From positions 222,075 through 286,074 of the forward strand of contig NZ_VAHD01000004.1 of assembly GCF_005876985.1 (NCBI RefSeq): a stretch of 64,000 nt of DNA. Reading direction: 5' to 3'. Of this stretch, positions 31,798 through 41,760 are shown piece after piece. Origin of the DNA: Rhodoferax bucti. Lineage in GTDB: Bacteria > Pseudomonadota > Gammaproteobacteria > Burkholderiales > Burkholderiaceae_C. A model generated the notes under the pieces. The model worked only from the letters and a program-made list of their open reading frames with translations. It was not told the origin of the DNA and searched no databases. Position numbers and translations under genes: made by a program. The number at the start of each line of letters is the position of its first letter. Position 1 is the first letter of the stretch.

Positions 31798-33974
31798 AGT
31801 TCGTCCACCCGGGGTTCGGGCGCCTGCAGGGGCAGGGTGATGGTGATGGTGGTGCCCTGACCCAGCACCGAGCTCACCTCCAGTTGCCCGCCCAGGGTGG
31901 TTTTGACGAGGTTTTCCACAATCGTCATGCCCAGGCCGGTGCCGCCGCGGCCGATGCGGGTGCTGAAAAAAGGCTGAAACATCTTCTCCAGCGTTTCCGG
32001 TGCAATGCCCCGCCCGTTGTCGGCACACACCAGCGTGACCCGGCTATCGGTGGCACTGGCGCTGACCTGCACCGTGCCTTGCTCCATGCCTTCAAATGCG
32101 TGGAGGTAGGCATTATTGATGAGGTTGATAAGCACCTGCCCCAGGGGACCGGGGTAGCTGTCCATGGCGATGCCTTCGGGCACGTCCAACTCCACCCGGT
32201 GGCGCTGGCGGCGCAGGCTGGGGGTGAGTGTGTCCATGATTTCACGCAGGCAGTCCTGCAAGTCGAAGCGGCGCCGCTGCTCGCTGGCCTGGTCGGCGGC
32301 CACTTGCCGGAAGTTCTTGAGCAGGGACACTGCACGCTCCAGGTTGCGCAGCAGCAGGGCGTTGCCATCGCGCACCTGGCTGACGAACTGGGTCAACTCC
32401 GAGCGCCGCAGGGTGCCGGCTTCCAGCTGTTGCTCAAACTGGGCGGCCTGCGCGCTCAGGGTGCTGGCCGTCATCATGCTGTTGCCCATGGGGGTGGCCA
32501 TTTCGTGCGAAACGCTGGCGATCAGGGTGCCCAGGGTGGCACGTGCTTCGCTGCGGGCCAGGGCATCCTGCATCTGGGCTTCCAGCGAGGCGTTGAGCGC
32601 GTGGATGCGCATTTCTGCCTCTTTTTGTCGTGTGACCTCCAGGTTGATGCCGGCCACCTTGGTGGGGGTGCCGTCGGCATCCCGCTCCACCACATGGGCG
32701 CGGGAGTTCACCCACATCCAGGCGCCGTCTTTCTGGCGCATGCGGTATTCGTACTCGAACCGATCGCCTTGCAGTGCAGCCAGCCCGGCAAAAGTGGCCG
32801 AAATATGGTCGCGGTCGTCGGGGTGCACAAGCGCCATCCAGCTGGTGAGTACGTTGTCGCCCAACTCCTCGCGGCTGTAGCCGCTCACCACATGCCAGCG
32901 CTCGCCGACGCTCAAAAAGCGCTGCTGCAGGTTGTATTCCCAAATGGCGACGCCGGTGCTTTCCACCACCTCTTGCAGACGGTATTGCTCGGCCAGCAAT
33001 TCGTCGCGCAGCGCCTGTTCGTGGGCGCGGGCCATTTCGGAGCGTCGGCGGCTGCTCTGGCTGCGCACCAGCAGCACCGTCAGCAGGAGAGTCATCACGA
33101 AGCCCAGCAGCAGTGCCAGCGTAGCCTGGCGCATGCCGGGTGTCTCGGCGGCATGGGCGCTGGGGTGGAGCAGGATGCTCCAGGTTCGCGAGCCGAAGCT
33201 CAACTCCATGAGGTAGTCCATCGCAGCCTTGTGGCCGCTTTCCTGGTCATGCCCGCGCACATGCTCCTGATGCTGCAAGGTGCTGAAGAGTGTGACGGGC
33301 TTGTCGCTCTGGCTTTCGTCGATCAGCAGCAGATCGCTGCCGGACGCCTGGGCCTGGTAGGCCGCGTTGCGGGTGAGGGCCGATACGTCGACCAGCGCAT
33401 TGATAAAGCCGATGTGGCGGTTGATGCTGTCTGACCCGCTGCTGCGTTGGTACACCGGCACGGACAGCGCTACGGCCGCCTGGGCCGGTTCGGCCGGATT
33501 CAGGTCTGCGGGAAAGGGGGCGGTGGCCACCGGCATGCCGACTACACGGGCGTCTTTTTGCGCCTCTGCAATCTGGGGGCGGGCACTGTGGACCCACGTG
33601 TGCAGGGCCGGGGGGTGGATGAAGCCGGTTTCCCCGTCCTGTTTTTGCCACTGAATGGCGGCCAGCCCGGGGTGGGTAGTTTTCATGCGGCTGGCATACA
33701 CCTCGAATTGCGCAGCACTCATGCCGGGTTGCATTTCCGCCATCAACGCCGCACCGCGAATGGCTTCAATGGTGCTGGTGGCATCGTGGTCCAGGGCCGC
33801 CACCACGGTTTCGGCCAGGGCGCTGCGCTGTTCGTAAATCCGCAGGGTCTGGGCCTCCCTCAGGTTGCTGAAAACTGCTGCCGTGCACAGCAAGCCAGCG
33901 CCCAATACCGCCAGCACCATGACCATGTCGGTGGCCAGGCGTTTGGCGTTGGAGCTGAGTGGCAACGGCGTCAT
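31794..33974 (-). CDS. Sensor histidine kinase with CHASE and PAS domains
   Basis: Membrane sensor, 726 residues. An N-terminal helix, an extracytoplasmic CHASE domain (about residues 40-270, with HPGLAAIQW and NRHIGFINALVDV), a second helix (near 290) and a PAS/PAC domain (WHVVSGYSREEL, DGAWMWVNSR) precede the kinase. The phospho-accepting His is in SVSHEMATP; the ATPase domain shows NLINNAYLHAF, CADNGRGI and GRGGTGLGM. No receiver domain and no response regulator gene are adjacent, so it is an orphan here. The stop overlaps the convergent DmeF gene. Confidence 0.92.
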   Translation of the reverse strand: MTPLPLSSNAKRLATDMVMVLAVLGAGLLCTAAVFSNLREAQTLRIYEQRSALAETVVAALDHDATSTIEAIRGAALMAEMQPGMSAAQFEVYASRMKTTHPGLAAIQWQKQDGETGFIHPPALHTWVHSARPQIAEAQKDARVVGMPVATAPFPADLNPAEPAQAAVALSVPVYQRSSGSDSINRHIGFINALVDVSALTRNAAYQAQASGSDLLLIDESQSDKPVTLFSTLQHQEHVRGHDQESGHKAAMDYLMELSFGSRTWSILLHPSAHAAETPGMRQATLALLLGFVMTLLLTVLLVRSQSSRRRSEMARAHEQALRDELLAEQYRLQEVVESTGVAIWEYNLQQRFLSVGERWHVVSGYSREELGDNVLTSWMALVHPDDRDHISATFAGLAALQGDRFEYEYRMRQKDGAWMWVNSRAHVVERDADGTPTKVAGINLEVTRQKEAEMRIHALNASLEAQMQDALARSEARATLGTLIASVSHEMATPMGNSMMTASTLSAQAAQFEQQLEAGTLRRSELTQFVSQVRDGNALLLRNLERAVSLLKNFRQVAADQASEQRRRFDLQDCLREIMDTLTPSLRRQRHRVELDVPEGIAMDSYPGPLGQVLINLINNAYLHAFEGMEQGTVQVSASATDSRVTLVCADNGRGIAPETLEKMFQPFFSTRIGRGGTGLGMTIVENLVKTTLGGQLEVSSVLGQGTTITITLPLQAPEPRVDEL

Positions 33975-33997
33975 GAGGCCGCAGTGTAAGCGGCTGC

Positions 33998-34867
33998 TCA
34001 GCCTTGCGCCACCGGGCAGTCAGGCCGGTTGCACCACTCGCTCCAGCTGCCGGCAAACAGGGCGCTGCCGTGCAATCCGGCAATCTCCATCGCCAGAATA
34101 TTGGGCACCGCGCTCACACCGCTGCCGCAGTGGTGCACCACATGGCCGGGCTGGCGTGAGCCCAGCAGGGCCTCGAATTCGGTGCGCAACACCTCGGCAG
34201 GTTTGAAGAAGCCGTCTGCACCGAGGTTGCTGCTGAACACCCGGTTGAGGGCGCCGGGAATGTGGCCGGCCACTGGGTCGATGGGCTCTACCTCGCCCCG
34301 AAAGCGTGGTGCGCCGCGGGCATCGAGCACATGCTGGGTGGGTTGGCCTAGGTGGGCCAGCACCTGGTCGCTGCTCCGCAAAGCCACCAGCGGGTCGGCC
34401 ACCGCAAAGGTGGTTGGCGCGCGCGCCGGTTCATCGCCACGGTGGACCGCACCACCAGCCGCTTGCCAGGCTTGGAAGCCACCATCCAGCACCGCCACGT
34501 GGGCATGGCCCAGCCACTTGAGCATCCACCACAGGCGGCCGCAGTAGTTGGCGCCTTGGCGGTCATACACCACCACTTGGTCGGTGTTGTGCACGCCGAT
34601 GCTGCTCAGCCAGGCGGCGAATTTTCCCCGCGAAGGTAACGGGTGGCGCCCGCCGGACAGTGCGCCGGTGACGGCCGGGTCGCCTTTGGCGCTCAAGTTG
34701 TTGTCCAGATGGGCGTAGAGGGCGCCTGCAATATGGCTCTCAGCGTACTGTGCGGGGCCGATCTCCGGCTTCATCAAATCGCAGCTGCAATCAAACACCA
34801 CCAGCGGGGCGCCACGTTGCTGGAGGGCCTGCAGTTCGGCCACAGAAATCAGGGTGGTAAAGGACAT
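33998..34867 (-). CDS. sseA: Sulfurtransferase, two rhodanese domains (3-mercaptopyruvate type)
   Basis: Transfers sulfane sulfur from thiosulfate or 3-mercaptopyruvate to an acceptor. The 289 residues hold two rhodanese domains: the first is structural, and the second carries the catalytic loop HHCGSGVSA. The CGSGV(S/T) loop is the mercaptopyruvate type. Conserved MST phrases include VVYDRQGANYCGRLWWML and LDGGFQAW. The gene ends 23 bases upstream of the histidine kinase start and begins 3 bases after the EamA transporter, so a minus-strand operon is likely. Confidence 0.92.
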   Translation of the reverse strand: MSFTTLISVAELQALQQRGAPLVVFDCSCDLMKPEIGPAQYAESHIAGALYAHLDNNLSAKGDPAVTGALSGGRHPLPSRGKFAAWLSSIGVHNTDQVVVYDRQGANYCGRLWWMLKWLGHAHVAVLDGGFQAWQAAGGAVHRGDEPARAPTTFAVADPLVALRSSDQVLAHLGQPTQHVLDARGAPRFRGEVEPIDPVAGHIPGALNRVFSSNLGADGFFKPAEVLRTEFEALLGSRQPGHVVHHCGSGVSAVPNILAMEIAGLHGSALFAGSWSEWCNRPDCPVAQG

Positions 34868-34870
34868 GGG

Positions 34871-35758
34871 TCAGTGTTCCTCGGCAGGAGTATTGGGGAG
34901 CAAGCGGGTGCGCAAAATGGTAGCCAGCACACCGCTGGATACGATAACCGCAATGCCCACCCAGCCGATGGTCGGGATCTGGTCGCCGAACAGCACCAGA
35001 CTGAAGATCACCCCAAAGACAATGCCCGAGTACTGCATGCTGGCTACCACCAGGGTGGCGCCTTTGCGGTAGGCGCGGGTCATACACCACTGGCCCAGTG
35101 ACGCCAGAATGCCGATGGGCACCACCCACGCACCATCTTGCCAGGCGACCTCGCTCCAGGGCGTCATGCCGGTGAAGGCCATGCCCACTGCGCCCACCAC
35201 GGCACTGCCGACCGAGAAATAAAACACGGTGCGCTCTTCGGGCTCGCCGGCTTTGCCCAGCGCGGTCACCTGCATGTAGGCCAGTGCCGCGCCCAGCCCG
35301 GAGAGCAGGCCGATCAGCCCGGCAAACAGCTGGTTTTGGTCGATGGTGGGGCGCAGGGTCATCACCACGCCCACAAAGCCCATCAGCACCGTGCCCAAGA
35401 GTGCGCCCTGCGGTTGCTGCTTGCCGTAGAGCAAGGCGCCACCCACCACAAAGGCAGCCACCCAGACGCCGCTCATGTAGTTCAAGGTCATGGCGGTGGC
35501 CAGGGGCAGGTGGGCAATGCAATAGAACCAGCTGCCTAAAGACAACACGCCGATGGTGCTGCGCCACACATGCATCAGCGGCACTGGGGTACGCAGGCTG
35601 GAGCCACTGGCCCGCACCACAATGCCCATGAACACAATGCTCACCAGGCCCCGGTAAAACACCAGCTCAAAGGTGCCGAAGCTGTGGGAGGCGAACTTGA
35701 TGCCCACCGCCATCAGCGCGAACCAGAACGAGGCCAGAACCATCCAGAGAGCTTGCAT
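34871..35758 (-). CDS. DMT family transporter, two EamA domains
   Basis: Inner-membrane carrier with ten expected helices, 295 residues, in two five-helix EamA halves. The opening MQALWMVLASFWFALMAVGI and the second-half phrases SGLGAALAYMQVTALG and GIVFGVIFSLVLFGDQIP are typical. Substrates of such proteins range from amino acids to nucleobases; none can be assigned. It lies just upstream of the sulfurtransferase, which could suggest a sulfur compound, but only as a guess. A repeat copy (35768-35826) fills the gap to the Rieske oxygenase. Confidence 0.9.
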   Translation of the reverse strand: MQALWMVLASFWFALMAVGIKFASHSFGTFELVFYRGLVSIVFMGIVVRASGSSLRTPVPLMHVWRSTIGVLSLGSWFYCIAHLPLATAMTLNYMSGVWVAAFVVGGALLYGKQQPQGALLGTVLMGFVGVVMTLRPTIDQNQLFAGLIGLLSGLGAALAYMQVTALGKAGEPEERTVFYFSVGSAVVGAVGMAFTGMTPWSEVAWQDGAWVVPIGILASLGQWCMTRAYRKGATLVVASMQYSGIVFGVIFSLVLFGDQIPTIGWVGIAVIVSSGVLATILRTRLLPNTPAEEH

Positions 35759-35767
35759 AGGTTTTTA

Positions 35768-35826
35768 GTAATAAAAATAGCTGCTAGCGCCCATGGAATG
35801 TGCGCGAGCAGCTATGGTTTTGATAG
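35768..35826. repeat. Dispersed palindromic repeat, intergenic and symmetric copy
   Basis: AATAGCTGCTAGCGC at the left and GCGCGAGCAGCTATGG at the right are near reverse complements, so the copy folds as a long hairpin. It lies between the EamA and Rieske oxygenase genes. Confidence 0.75.
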
Positions 35827-35839
35827 TGAGCTGTCCGGG

Positions 35840-37021
35840 TTACCGGCCTACTGCATGGCCCAGTTTGGCGCGGTACCACTCGTGGAAGTGCTGCATGCCG
35901 TCTTCCATGGGGCTTTGGTAGGGGCCCACTTCGTTGTCGCCGCGGTCAAACAAGGCGCGGCGGCCGGCGTCCATGCGCTCGCCAATCTCGTCGTCTTCGA
36001 TGCAGGTTTCCATGTAGGCCGCCTGCTGGGCTTCGACGAATTCACGTTCGAAGGCCGCAATTTCTTCGGGGTAATAGAACTCCACCATGTTCATGGTTTT
36101 GTTCAGGCCCATGGGGAAGAGGGTGGACACGGTCAGCACATGGGGGTACCACTCCACCATGATGTGGGGGTAGTAGGTGAGCCAGATGGCGCCGTACTGC
36201 GGGGGCACGTTGTTGCGGTAGCCCAGCAGGGCCTTGTGCCAGCGCTCGTAGGTGGGGCTGCCGGCCTTGCCCAGGCGGTTGGCCACGCCCACGGTTTGCA
36301 CCGAGTAGTTGTCCTTGAATTCCCAGCGCAGGTCGTCGCAGGTCACAAACTGGCCCAAGCCGGGGTGGAAGGGGCCTACGTGGTAGTCCTCCAGGTACAC
36401 CTCGATAAAGGTCTTCCAGTTGTAATTGCACTCGTGCATCTCCACTTTGTCGAGCACATAGCCCTCAAAGCTCAGGTCGGCGCGCGGGCCCATGTTCGCC
36501 AGTTGGGCGGCCACGTCCACACCGCCGTTGCCGGATGCATCGCGGGTGTCTTCAAACAGCAAGCCATTCCATTCCTGCAACTTGTAGTTGTTGAGGTTCA
36601 GGCAGGGGTCGTGGGCGAAGTGGGGCGCGCCGATCAGCGTGCCGCTTTGGCTACCGTTCTGGCCGGCGTGGGCGCCGCTGTAGGTCCAGCGGTGCAGCGG
36701 GCACACAATGTTGCCGCTTTGCACGCTCGTGTTGTTGTGGGTCAGCGAACCGCGGCCCTTGAGCATCACGGCCTGGCGGTGGCGGCACACGTTGGAGATG
36801 AGTTCGATCCCGCCTGCATTGCGCACCAGTGCACGCCCCTCGTTTTCCTGCGGCAGGGCGTAGTAGTCCCCGACGTTGGGGACGCTCAAAGAGTGCCCCA
36901 CGTAGCGGGGCCCTTGCTGAAAGATACTTTGCATCTCAAGCGCGTAGAGCGCCGGGTCAAAGTAGCTCGAAACTGGTAGTTGGCTGTTCGCCTGCTGCAG
37001 TCGAAGACTTAAATCAGACAT
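35840..37021 (-). CDS. Rieske non-haem iron oxygenase, alpha subunit
   Basis: Catalytic subunit of an aromatic-ring-hydroxylating or demethylating oxygenase, 393 residues. The Rieske cluster ligands are CRH near residue 80 and CPLH near residue 108. The mononuclear iron site is EDYHVGPFH in the conserved NWKTFIEVYLEDYH stretch. The substrate is unknown. No reductase or ferredoxin gene is adjacent, so it must use electron-transfer partners from elsewhere. The MSDLSLRLQQAN start has no strong ribosome binding site. It is divergent from xseB. Confidence 0.92.
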   Translation of the reverse strand: MSDLSLRLQQANSQLPVSSYFDPALYALEMQSIFQQGPRYVGHSLSVPNVGDYYALPQENEGRALVRNAGGIELISNVCRHRQAVMLKGRGSLTHNNTSVQSGNIVCPLHRWTYSGAHAGQNGSQSGTLIGAPHFAHDPCLNLNNYKLQEWNGLLFEDTRDASGNGGVDVAAQLANMGPRADLSFEGYVLDKVEMHECNYNWKTFIEVYLEDYHVGPFHPGLGQFVTCDDLRWEFKDNYSVQTVGVANRLGKAGSPTYERWHKALLGYRNNVPPQYGAIWLTYYPHIMVEWYPHVLTVSTLFPMGLNKTMNMVEFYYPEEIAAFEREFVEAQQAAYMETCIEDDEIGERMDAGRRALFDRGDNEVGPYQSPMEDGMQHFHEWYRAKLGHAVGR

Positions 37022-37220
37022 GGGTGACCTGACCTAAAGACTCCCCACAGGGGGATGCACCAAAGTGCGCGGTAAATGGGAGCCGTCCAACCCAGAAGCG
37101 GGTGGCCGGAGGCGGGAGGGCGGATTGTACCCGTAGCCCGCCCGAACGCCCCACCCCCTGTGACCCGCGCACCACAGCGATGCGCCTAAAATCCGTCTTT
37201 ACCTAACTTTTGCCTCTCCC
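37022..37220. other. Divergent intergenic region between the Rieske oxygenase and xseB
   Basis: No gene seen. TAAAAT at 37187-37192 is a possible -10 box for xseB. CCCC-ACA-GGGG at 37042-37053 is a short palindrome near the oxygenase start. Confidence 0.3.
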
Positions 37221-37478
37221 ATGCCCAAGGCCAGTGCCCCCACTCTTGATGCCGCCAACGCTGCACCCCCTCTGCCCAGTACGTATGAGGAGGCCATGGC
37301 CGAGTTGGAGCGCTTGGTGGCGCGCCTGGAGTCCGGGGATTTGCCCCTGGACCAGCTCCTGAGCGGCTACCAGCGTGGCGCAGCCCTGCTGCAGCACTGC
37401 CGCGAGAAGCTGCAGGCGGTGGAAGACCAGATCAAGGTGCTGGACGATGGCGTCCTCAAACCCTGGAAGTCCGCATGA
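37221..37478 (+). CDS. xseB: Exodeoxyribonuclease VII small subunit
   Basis: Small subunit that forms the helical cage of exonuclease VII with XseA, degrading single-stranded DNA. The 85 residues show the family core [21 protein letters not shown] and LEQLL-like [13 protein letters not shown], followed by the [11 protein letters not shown] helix. It is first in the operon with ispA and dxs, overlapping ispA by four bases (ATGA); this grouping is very common in proteobacteria. Confidence 0.96.
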   Translation: MPKASAPTLDAANAAPPLPSTYEEAMAELERLVARLESGDLPLDQLLSGYQRGAALLQHCREKLQAVEDQIKVLDDGVLKPWKSA

Positions 37479-38422
37479 GCGCGCTGCAGCCGCCAGAGGT
37501 GGCCTTTGACTTGAACACCTGGATGCAGGCCCGCCTGGACCGCGTGGAGCGTGCGCTGGAGCAATGGATTACCGCCGATGCGCCCCAGGGCGTGGACCAC
37601 GGCGCCCCGGCCGCGCTGGTGGACGCCATGCGCTACGCCGTGCTCGACGGCGGCAAGCGCCTGCGCCCCCTGCTGGTGCTGGCAGCGCACGAAGCCGTGG
37701 CGGCCGAGGGCGGTGGCTGCGATGCGGCCGCCTTGCGGGCGGCCTGCGCAGTAGAGTTGATCCACGCCTACTCACTGGTGCACGACGATATGCCGTGTAT
37801 GGACAACGATGTGCTGCGCCGGGGCAAGCCCACGGTGCATGTGCAATTTGGCGAGGCCAGCGCGCTGCTGGCAGGAGACGCCTTGCAGGCTTTGGCGTTT
37901 GAATTTTTGACCCCGCAGGATGACTCGGTGCCCTGCACCACGCAGGCCAAGCTGTGCGGGTTGTTGGCGCGGGCTGCCGGCAGCTCCGGCATGGCGGGTG
38001 GCCAGGCTATCGACTTGGCCAGCGTGGGCCTGCCGCTCACGGAGAACCAGCTGCGCGAAATGCACCAGCTCAAAACCGGCGCTCTTTTGCAAGGCAGCGT
38101 GGTCATGGGTGCGCAGTGCGCCTGCCCATCGCCCCGGGTGCTGACGGCGCTGGAGGCTTATGGTGCGGCCATCGGCCTGGCTTTTCAGGTGGTGGACGAT
38201 ATTCTGGACGTGACGGCCGACTCCGCGACCTTGGGCAAAACCGCCGGCAAAGATGCGGACAACGACAAACCCACCTATGTCTCGCTCATGGGGCTGGAGG
38301 CCAGCCGCGCCTACGCCATGCGCCTGTACCAACAAGCACTGGATGCGTTGGAGGCCAGCGGGTTGACCGACACCGCGGCCTTGCGCGCCCTGGCCGGCAT
38401 GGTGGTGCACCGGGCTCACTAA
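37475..38422 (+). CDS. ispA: (2E,6E)-farnesyl diphosphate synthase
   Basis: Joins dimethylallyl and isopentenyl diphosphates to farnesyl diphosphate for ubiquinone, undecaprenyl carrier and other isoprenoids. The 315 residues show the first aspartate-rich motif [11 protein letters not shown] and the second [11 protein letters not shown], with GGKRLRP near the start as the IPP-binding part. The stop is followed directly by a dispersed repeat (38423-38485) that separates it from dxs. Confidence 0.96.
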   Translation: MSALQPPEVAFDLNTWMQARLDRVERALEQWITADAPQGVDHGAPAALVDAMRYAVLDGGKRLRPLLVLAAHEAVAAEGGGCDAAALRAACAVELIHAYSLVHDDMPCMDNDVLRRGKPTVHVQFGEASALLAGDALQALAFEFLTPQDDSVPCTTQAKLCGLLARAAGSSGMAGGQAIDLASVGLPLTENQLREMHQLKTGALLQGSVVMGAQCACPSPRVLTALEAYGAAIGLAFQVVDDILDVTADSATLGKTAGKDADNDKPTYVSLMGLEASRAYAMRLYQQALDALEASGLTDTAALRALAGMVVHRAH

Positions 38423-38485
38423 TTTTGATGAAATTGGCCTCTGGCGCTCACAGAATGTGCGCGAGCAGCTACTAAAAGAATAGCA
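38423..38485 (+). repeat. Dispersed palindromic repeat, reference intergenic copy
   Basis: TTTTGATGAAATTGGCCTCT, GGCGCTCACAGAATGTGCGC and GAGCAGCTACTAAAAGAATA in order. GGCGC and GCGC arms flank a short loop. It fills the whole ispA-dxs gap, so it also forms the dxs ribosome-binding region. I recall almost the same sequence, scattered in many copies, in Acidovorax and related genomes. Confidence 0.8.
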
Positions 38486-38486
38486 A

Positions 38487-40382
38487 ATGTCACACCCCAC
38501 TCCCTCTGCAAATTCTCTGTTGTCCACCATTGACGACCCGGTGGCGCTGCGCCAGTTGCCGCGCGCGCAACTGCGCACCTTGGCTGACGAGCTGCGGACG
38601 TATCTGCTGGAGAGCGTGGCGAAAACCGGCGGCCATTTGAGCTCCAACCTCGGTACGGTGGAGCTGACGGTGGCACTGCACTATGTGTTCAATACGCCTG
38701 ATGACCGCATCGTGTGGGACGTGGGCCACCAGACCTACCCCCACAAAATCCTGACCGGCCGGCGTGACCGCATGCACAGCCTGCGCCAGTTCGGTGGGCT
38801 CTCTGGCTTTCCTCGCCGGGACGAAAGCGAGTACGACACCTTTGGCACCGCGCACTCCAGCACCTCGATTTCGGCCGCGCTGGGCATGGCACTGGCGTCG
38901 CGCATCAAGGGTGAAGACCGCTACTCGGTGGCCGTGATCGGCGATGGCGCGATGACCGCCGGCATGGCCTTTGAGGCCCTGAACAATGCGGGCGTGGAAG
39001 ACTGCCGTCTGCTTGTCATCCTGAACGACAACGACATGAGCATCAGCCCCCCCGTGGGTGCGCTCAACCGCTACCTGGCCCAACTCATGAGCGGCCAGTT
39101 TTATGCGGCGGCCAAAAGCGTGGGCAAAAGCGTGCTCAAGGGCGCGCCGCCCTTGTTTGAGCTGGCCAAGCGTCTGGAAGAGCAGGCCAAGGGCATGGTG
39201 GTGCCGGCCACGCTGTTTGAGAAATTCGGTTTCAACTACATTGGCCCTATCGACGGGCATGACCTGGATTCGCTGATCCCAACGCTGGAAAACATCAAGC
39301 ACCTCAAAGGCCCACAGTTTTTGCACGTCGTCACCAAAAAAGGCCAGGGCTACAAGCTGGCCGAGGCCGACCCGGTGGCCTACCATGGCCCGGGCAAATT
39401 CGATCCGGCCGTGGGTCTGGTGAAATCCACCGCCGTGGCCAAGCCGACGTTTACCCAGGTCTTCGGCCAGTGGTTGTGCGACATGGCGGCCGCCGACCAG
39501 CGCCTAGTGGGTATCACGCCTGCCATGCGGGAAGGTTCGGGCATGGTGGAGTTTGAAAAGCGCTTTCCCCAGCGCTACTTTGACGTGGGCATTGCCGAGC
39601 AGCACGCTGTCACTTTTGCCGGTGGCTTGGCCACTGAGGGCTTGAAGCCGGTGGTGGCGATTTACTCCACCTTTTTGCAGCGCGCCTATGACCAGTTGAT
39701 CCACGACGTGGCCTTGCAAAACCTGCCTGTGGTGTTTGCGCTGGACCGCGCAGGTTTGGTGGGCGCCGATGGCGCGACGCACGCGGGTGCTTACGACATT
39801 CCATTCCTGCGCTGCATTCCAAACATCAGCATTGCCTGCCCGGCGGACGAAAACGAGTGCCGCCAGTTGCTGAGCACCGCCTTTGCACAGAACCACTCGG
39901 TGGCGGTGCGCTACCCGCGTGGCAGTGGTGCTGGCGTGCCGGTGGGTACCTCGCTGGAGGGCTTGCCCTTTGGCAAGGGGGAGGTGCGCAAGCAAGGCCG
40001 TACGATCGCTATTTTGGCGTTCGGTACTTTGCTGTACCCGGCCATGGCTGCTGCCGAAGCACTGGGCGCCACTGTGGTGAACATGCGCTGGGCCAAGCCG
40101 CTGGACACCGAGTTGCTGCTGCAAGTGGCTGCCAGCCACAGCGCTTTGGTGACGGTGGAAGAGGGTGCCACCATGGGCGGTGCGGGCGGTGCAGTGATGG
40201 AGGCTTTGCAGGCCGCTGGTCGTGATATTCCGGTGCTGCAACTGGGCCTGGCCGACGAGTTCATTGAGCACGGTGATCCTGCGCATCTCTTGAAGCTGCA
40301 AGGGCTGGATGCGCAAGGCATCGAGGCCTCGATCATGCAGCGTTTTGGTGCATTGCTGCCCGGCGTCGCACAGGCCGCGTAA
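38487..40382 (+). CDS. dxs: 1-deoxy-D-xylulose-5-phosphate synthase
   Basis: Thiamine-diphosphate enzyme that condenses pyruvate and glyceraldehyde 3-phosphate, the entry step of the MEP isoprenoid pathway. At 631 residues it is full length. Visible parts are [13 protein letters not shown], the ThDP/Mg site [17 protein letters not shown], the transketolase-like [14 protein letters not shown] [16 protein letters not shown] and [15 protein letters not shown]. Its start sits at the edge of the repeat, with only a weak AAAAGAA ahead of it. It makes precursors used by ispA in the same operon. Confidence 0.97.
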   Translation: MSHPTPSANSLLSTIDDPVALRQLPRAQLRTLADELRTYLLESVAKTGGHLSSNLGTVELTVALHYVFNTPDDRIVWDVGHQTYPHKILTGRRDRMHSLRQFGGLSGFPRRDESEYDTFGTAHSSTSISAALGMALASRIKGEDRYSVAVIGDGAMTAGMAFEALNNAGVEDCRLLVILNDNDMSISPPVGALNRYLAQLMSGQFYAAAKSVGKSVLKGAPPLFELAKRLEEQAKGMVVPATLFEKFGFNYIGPIDGHDLDSLIPTLENIKHLKGPQFLHVVTKKGQGYKLAEADPVAYHGPGKFDPAVGLVKSTAVAKPTFTQVFGQWLCDMAAADQRLVGITPAMREGSGMVEFEKRFPQRYFDVGIAEQHAVTFAGGLATEGLKPVVAIYSTFLQRAYDQLIHDVALQNLPVVFALDRAGLVGADGATHAGAYDIPFLRCIPNISIACPADENECRQLLSTAFAQNHSVAVRYPRGSGAGVPVGTSLEGLPFGKGEVRKQGRTIAILAFGTLLYPAMAAAEALGATVVNMRWAKPLDTELLLQVAASHSALVTVEEGATMGGAGGAVMEALQAAGRDIPVLQLGLADEFIEHGDPAHLLKLQGLDAQGIEASIMQRFGALLPGVAQAA

Positions 40383-40403
40383 GACTGCCGTCAGATACGC
40401 AGA

Positions 40404-40434
40404 CAGCTTCCTGCCGCTGGCTTGCAGGAAGCTG
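40404..40434. other. Stable hairpin after dxs
   Basis: CAGCTTCCTGC and GCAGGAAGCTG, a perfect 11-bp stem with a 9-base loop. No T tract follows, so it may protect the operon's 3' end or mark factor-dependent termination. Confidence 0.6.
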
Positions 40435-40586
40435 AATAGCTACGGGAATAGGCCCCTCTGTCGAGGGAAAACCCCCACGATTCAGGCCCCCTGCATTCCT
40501 ACAATCGCGCTTGACTCATACAGTCCTTGCGGTACCGACTCCTCGTGCCGCGAGCTGGTTACAACACAATTACCGGAGTAAAGCGA

Positions 40587-41666
40587 ATGGATCGTCGTTC
40601 AATTATCAAAAACGCAGGTATCGCCGGCGTCTTGGCTGCTGGTGCAGCTCCCGCAGTGCATGCCCAGGCGGCAGTGCGCTGGCGTCTGGCATCCAGCTTC
40701 CCCAAGGCGCTGGATACCATCTTCGGTGCGGCTGAAACTTTCGCCAAGCATGTGAAAGAAATGTCGGGCGGCAAGTTCGAAATCTCGGTGCATGCCGCCG
40801 GTGAAATCGCACCCGCGTTCGGCGTGGTCGATGCGGTGCAACAAGGCTCCCTGGAGTGCGCGCACACGGCTCCCTACTACTTCTTCGGCAAGAACGAAAC
40901 TTTTGCTTTGGGTTGCGCGATTCCCTTCGGCCTGAACAGCCGCCAGATGACAGCCTGGATGTACCAAGGTAACGGCTTGAAGCTGATGCGCGAGTTTTAC
41001 GGCAAGTACAACATCATCAACTTCCCCATGGGCAACACCGGCGCACAAATGGGCGGCTGGTACCGCAAGGAAATCAAGTCCTTGGCTGACTTGAAGGGTC
41101 TGAAGTTCCGTACCGGTGGTTTCCCCGGCCGCGTGATGGAAAAATTGGGCGTAGTGCCACAAAACATTCCTGGCGGTGAAATCTACACCGCGCTGGAAAA
41201 AGGCACGATTGACGCGGCCGAGTGGATCGGACCTTACGATGACCAGAAGCTGGGCTTCAACAAGGTGGCACCGTTCTACTACTACCCCGGCTGGTGGGAA
41301 GGCGGTCCCCAGTTGGACCTGTTCATCAACCAGAAGGCCTACGAGGCGCTGTCCCCCGAAAACAAGGCCATCGTGACCAACGCTGCGGCTTACGCCCACG
41401 TGGACATGCAAGCCAAGTACGACGCCCGCAACCCCGGCGCGTTGAAGCAATTGGTGGGCGGTGGTACCAAGCTGCGTCCCTTCCCCAACGATGTGTTGGT
41501 GGCGGCATTCAAGGCCTCGGAAGAGACCTATGCTGAGCTGAACGAGAAGAACGAAGACTGGAAGAAGATTTACGCGGATTACTCCAAGTTCCGCGCCGAG
41601 TCCAACCTGTGGTTCCGCTTTACCGAAGCGAAGTTCGATTCCTTCATGCAAGCCCAGAAGCTGTAA
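40587..41666 (+). CDS. TRAP transporter substrate-binding protein, TakP-like (2-oxoacid)
   Basis: Periplasmic receptor, 359 residues. The N-terminus has DRRSIIKNAG and a hydrophobic run ending AVHAQ, a Tat-like signal. The body closely follows the Rhodobacter TakP protein, which binds pyruvate and other 2-oxoacids: NTGAQMGGWYRKEI, RTGGFPGRVMEKLGVVPQ, ALEKGTIDAAEWIGPYDD and YYYYPGWWEGGP. GGAG ahead of ATG 40587 fixes the start; TACAAT at 40499-40504 is a likely -10 box. The membrane subunits are encoded 1 to 3 kb away on the other strand. Confidence 0.92.
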   Translation: MDRRSIIKNAGIAGVLAAGAAPAVHAQAAVRWRLASSFPKALDTIFGAAETFAKHVKEMSGGKFEISVHAAGEIAPAFGVVDAVQQGSLECAHTAPYYFFGKNETFALGCAIPFGLNSRQMTAWMYQGNGLKLMREFYGKYNIINFPMGNTGAQMGGWYRKEIKSLADLKGLKFRTGGFPGRVMEKLGVVPQNIPGGEIYTALEKGTIDAAEWIGPYDDQKLGFNKVAPFYYYPGWWEGGPQLDLFINQKAYEALSPENKAIVTNAAAYAHVDMQAKYDARNPGALKQLVGGGTKLRPFPNDVLVAAFKASEETYAELNEKNEDWKKIYADYSKFRAESNLWFRFTEAKFDSFMQAQKL

Positions 41667-41681
41667 ACAGGCTCTGTCCAC

Positions 41682-41710
41682 AAAAAACCGCGCCTTGGCG
41701 CGGTTTTTTT
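41682..41710. terminator. Bidirectional intrinsic terminator
   Basis: A6-CCGCGCC-TT-GGCGCGG-T7, between the convergent TakP-like gene and the small membrane protein gene. Confidence 0.95.
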
Positions 41711-41760
41711 ATGGGGCTTTGGAAAGGCGGTCTTGGGCGTAGCGGGTGCTGGTAGCCAGT